This document shows, in pieces, positions 61,021 to 64,000 of a stretch of DNA of 64,000 bases (within the stretch, counting starts at the first letter, position 1; the number at the start of each line of letters is the position of its first letter). Below the pieces are notes generated by a model. That model had not been told where the DNA came from. It saw only the letters and a program-made list of their open reading frames with translations, and made no database searches. This stretch comes from Acanthochlamys bracteata (taxonomy: Eukaryota; Streptophyta; Magnoliopsida; Pandanales; Velloziaceae): the NCBI GenBank assembly GCA_019914995.1, contig CM034142.1, positions 6,075,513-6,139,512 on the forward strand, read 5' to 3'. The translations under genes and the position numbers were made by a program.

Positions 61021-61275
61021 CATTACAAAAAAAATCATTATTGACTAAGATCAAATAGATATACTCAGATAAAATTATCATTACCGACTAAACATATCAC
61101 TTAGTAAGACTTATTAAGTTACCGACTAAATTCTGACTCGGCCAATAATATAAATATTTTACTGACTAATAATTGTTACATTCAATAAAATAATATATAT
61201 TACCGATTAAAATATTAGATCGGTAAATATACCGACTAATGATATAAATTCATCGATATTTTTTATTAATTTTAT
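61021..61275. mobile_element. CACTA (En/Spm)-like terminus remnant
   Basis: Near 61021 CATTACAAAAAAAATC resembles the CACTACAAxAAA end of CACTA elements. It is followed within 250 bp by many ACCGACTAA/TCGGTA motifs in both orientations (for example near 61084, 61132, 61211 and 61228), the usual subterminal repeats of this superfamily. The other end and a transposase were not found. Confidence 0.6.
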
Positions 61276-62686
61276 CTATTCTATTTTGGTTCAATCGTAA
61301 TTGATCTTAATCAACTCGAGCTGAACCAAAACCCATGCATTTCCTCCTCTCTCCAACCTAGCTACGTTCCGTCAGACTGTAATCACCGCTGATCGGCCGT
61401 TGTTTATGTCGGAGCCATTTCCTCCCCATCCAAGCTCTTTTCATTAAGCTCTTCTCGCCTGAAAAAAAAATATTTTTTGACACTACTTGAGATTTTGCTG
61501 AATCTTGCTTCAAAGTCGATCCGCCTTGCAGAAATTTCAGATCCGCCGTTGCCATCTCGCCGACACGTTTTTAGTTGATATAGTTCTATTTGAGTTGATG
61601 ATTTTGGGATTTAATTTTATTTAAGTTGATATTGCAATGGGTTTTGCTCGAGCACTTGCCTAATCATGCAGATATTCTGTAGATATTATAACTAAAGTAT
61701 AGGTCAGTTGTTAGCTTAGGATCAACTGAATAAGGATTAACAAGTGATCAGAGTTGTTGTATTTCTTTCATATAGATGTAATAATGAGAATGATCAAAAT
61801 TAGACTATATAATTTTGGTGAACTGAGAAATTTCAAGTGGAATACTGAACTAGCATTTGTGTTCTTTAGTCTATTTGCAGTGAATACTGAACTAGCATTT
61901 ATGCTCGTTAACTTTCTATTGCTATTGTGAGCTTGTTCTACCAAGAAGAGAGGATTCTCAAGTTTATCCAACCATTTAGGAATACTTGTGACATATAGGT
62001 GCTTCTTGAGTTGTAAATCATCATCGGGATGCAGAAGGCTTTGAGATTTACTAATTTGAGTAAAGGTTAGTTGGCACATGAGAGGTTTATTGGCTGAAAC
62101 CCTCATTTTGAGTTTTGAAGACCAGCTTTGTAAAAGCAATTCGTGATAATTGTGATTGTGGTTCATGCAGATTTTGGGTTTCACGAGGAGTCCAAAACCT
62201 AACTTCTCCTATACAAATTAGTACATAGGATGTGACAGTACTTGAAATTCAAGTTTATGGGAATGATATGGTATACCTTGAAATGCAAGTCTTTGAGAAG
62301 TTTATTCAAATTAGTGAGAATACTCATGTTATATATTATCATACGCCTTGAATATGCATGCATATAGGTCTTGCATGAGGAAGCAATTGTATGCTGTGAT
62401 TACCAAGGGGCTTGTAAAATTCTTCATCAACTGAGTGTTTCCAACTTATGTGCAGCATTGTTCCAACATGTGATAACCAATGCCTAGGATCATTTGTTTA
62501 GGCTTATAACACAAGGTTTTGATTGTGAATTCTGTTTTCCATCCTTCAAAATAAGCCTTCATTGTGGCTAAGTTGTTGTTGCAACCAACTAATCGTACTA
62601 TGGAAACAAAGAAATTGTTTTTTTCCGAGAAGCCATCGCTTAGTGACATGTGGAACTGGTTGCAATATATGGTTTCTAGATGAACA
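61276..62686. other. Unassigned stretch between CACTA terminus and repeat copy 2
   Basis: Less AT-rich than its surroundings. Minus-strand open frames of 65, 138 and 88 codons (61358-61555, 61768-62184, 62446-62712) match no family I recognise. They could be fragments of a captured or decayed gene, or the interior of the CACTA-like element. The 138-codon frame contains a VTSIPKWLDKLENPLFLVEQ stretch that looks protein-like. Confidence 0.35.
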
Positions 62687-63072
62687 TGTAAAGATTTTTG
62701 ACAAATTTTCAATTTGCTTGTTCATGGGAATGAAAATTATTATTATTATTATTATTTGTGCATGTTGGAAGGGGTTGAATGAGAACTTCAACAGTACTTT
62801 TACTAACGTCATTATCAATCTATGAGAGACTGATTTTTCAACAATTCAATAAATTCCTTCTTTTACTCAATAAATTCCTTCTCTTACTGTGCTCATTTTT
62901 TCTTTATTATTATTATTGTTATTATTATTATTAAAACTTGGATTTGAAGAGAAATTTAATATGAATGAATGGGAACAAAAGTCTATAAACACTTTGTTTT
63001 CCTTTTGGTTGTGCAAATGTATGTATTAGAAGTGCTTTTAATCATAGTCAAATAAAAAATAATTGGTAAAGT
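62687..63072 (+). repeat. Dispersed direct repeat, copy 2
   Basis: About 386 bp and collinear with 59776-60120. It has an extra insertion that includes a tandem AATAAATTCCTTCT(T/C)TTACT duplication (about 62850-62890) and longer ATT tracts. Confidence 0.9.
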
Positions 63073-64000
63073 AAAAAGTTTTGATTTTGATCATACAGAT
63101 AGAAATTGTTGTTTTATCTAAAAGCCTGTATGAAGTCAATGAAAACGTTTTTATACATTATGTCTTTCCTAGTTTTGATTTGTTGGAGTATAGGTGTTGC
63201 ATAACTCAGCACTATGTAGCTTAGTATTTTAGATTGTTAATTAGTATTGCTTAGCATTTCTATGTAGATTGCCTTTGAGCACTACGGCTGTAACAAATGA
63301 TACGAGGAATAATTACTGTTTAGTGACTAAGTTCAGATCGGTGAAGTGTTTGGTTTTATTTGCCTTAACTCCCTCCCTCCGTACCCCCTTCTTCTCCTAA
63401 GTTGATATTACACAAGTTTTTTTTATTAATTTATATAATTTGTATTCAATTAGCATGTACTACTTAGCCATAGTCCACAACCTCGGCCTAACCAAGTAAA
63501 CCATGCCAAACCATCCCATGTACATATGACCCAGTCTCGCTCAGATTCCACTCTCATCTTCGGTGCTGCTCTTTCGTTGTTGGTCTGAACTTGGTTCTAG
63601 ATATTGCTTTCTTTTGCTTTTCTCTCTCTTTTATCGAGCAATCACTATAGAAATTGAAACATTCACTTTTTTTTGGGTTTCAAATGATACTTTGTCCTTG
63701 CCAGATAATGAGATTTTGTGAACACTCTCTAATGATATTTCCCATAAGTGTTGTCTCTTTTTAACATCATCCTTCCTAAAGGATGTTTGCAAATTTTGGG
63801 ATTGTTAATTGATCTTTTCTACATAATCGAGTTTCGATTGCAAAATTGGACTTGTCGATCACTAGAAAAGTAAATCTGAATAGAATTAAACGGGCTAATC
63901 TATGGCCCGATTTTTGAACTAGTGTTCGGCCCGTGAACAATAGCAGGTTGAGTCTTAATGTCTTACACAATAGGCTGCTTAGCCTAGTCAATAGTCAAAA
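63073..64000. other. Right-end intergenic stretch
   Basis: No gene was seen. Near 63890-63945 GGCCCG and CGGCCCG motifs recall the subterminal repeats of the hAT element at 28.4 kb, but the window ends before any terminus could be tested. Confidence 0.4.

Noticed and set aside
1..64000. tRNA, rRNA, CRISPR or organelle-derived inserts
   Set aside because: No cloverleaf-like A/B box pairs, rRNA core motifs, regular spacer arrays or recognisable plastid or mitochondrial genes were noticed on reading. A dedicated scan was not possible.

Overview
The window reads as nuclear DNA of a eudicot plant. It is very AT-rich outside exons. It carries spliced genes with GT..AG introns of plant families (PUX2, JAZ3/TIFY6, ARL8 and an RPS5-type CC-NBS-LRR), and most of the rest is old transposable-element debris. 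The species cannot be fixed from the sequence; a woody eudicot is a guess only. No bacterial-style operons, CRISPR array, rRNA or tRNA gene was recognised.

Layout. 1-3.65 kb: an inverted-repeat transposon, probably cut by the left window edge, with arms of about 540 bp. 5.0-11.95 kb (+): PUX2-like UBX/PUB/zinc-finger gene, three coding exons with a 4.2 kb last intron. 15.2-16.4 kb (-): decayed Ty3/gypsy protease-RT. 17.2-20.0 kb: candidate solo LTR with a 77-bp tandem repeat. 20.8 kb: primer-binding-site remnant of another LTR element. 22.85-27.25 kb (+): G-box-rich promoter and a seven-exon JAZ3-type jasmonate repressor. 28.4-31.3 kb (+): an almost complete hAT transposon whose transposase has one frameshift and three stops. 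33.0-36.1 kb (-): Ty1/copia element with both LTRs, a primer binding site and a nested hAT MITE with a perfect 8-bp target duplication. 36.4-37.4 kb (+): Ty3 gag remnant. 38.5-43.75 kb (+): a decaying CC-NBS-LRR cluster made of two N-terminal fragments and one nearly full-length gene with a damaged P-loop, an altered kinase-2 motif, a possible lost start codon and a frameshift. 44.6-54.4 kb (-): a six-exon ARL8 small GTPase gene with a 7.8 kb first intron. 54.5-64 kb: gene-poor, with many Tourist-like MITEs, a CACTA-type terminus and a pair of dispersed 345-386 bp repeats.

The three intact genes have unrelated cellular jobs: CDC48 cofactor, jasmonate repressor, and endolysosomal GTPase. There is no sign that they act as one pathway. 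I found no convincing new multi-gene system. The most informative points are the inverted-repeat element with its strand-switched GTGAAT motif, the disabled NLR, the Jas-intron readthrough of the JAZ gene, the dated nesting inside the copia element, and one recurrent MITE family that makes up much of the non-coding DNA.
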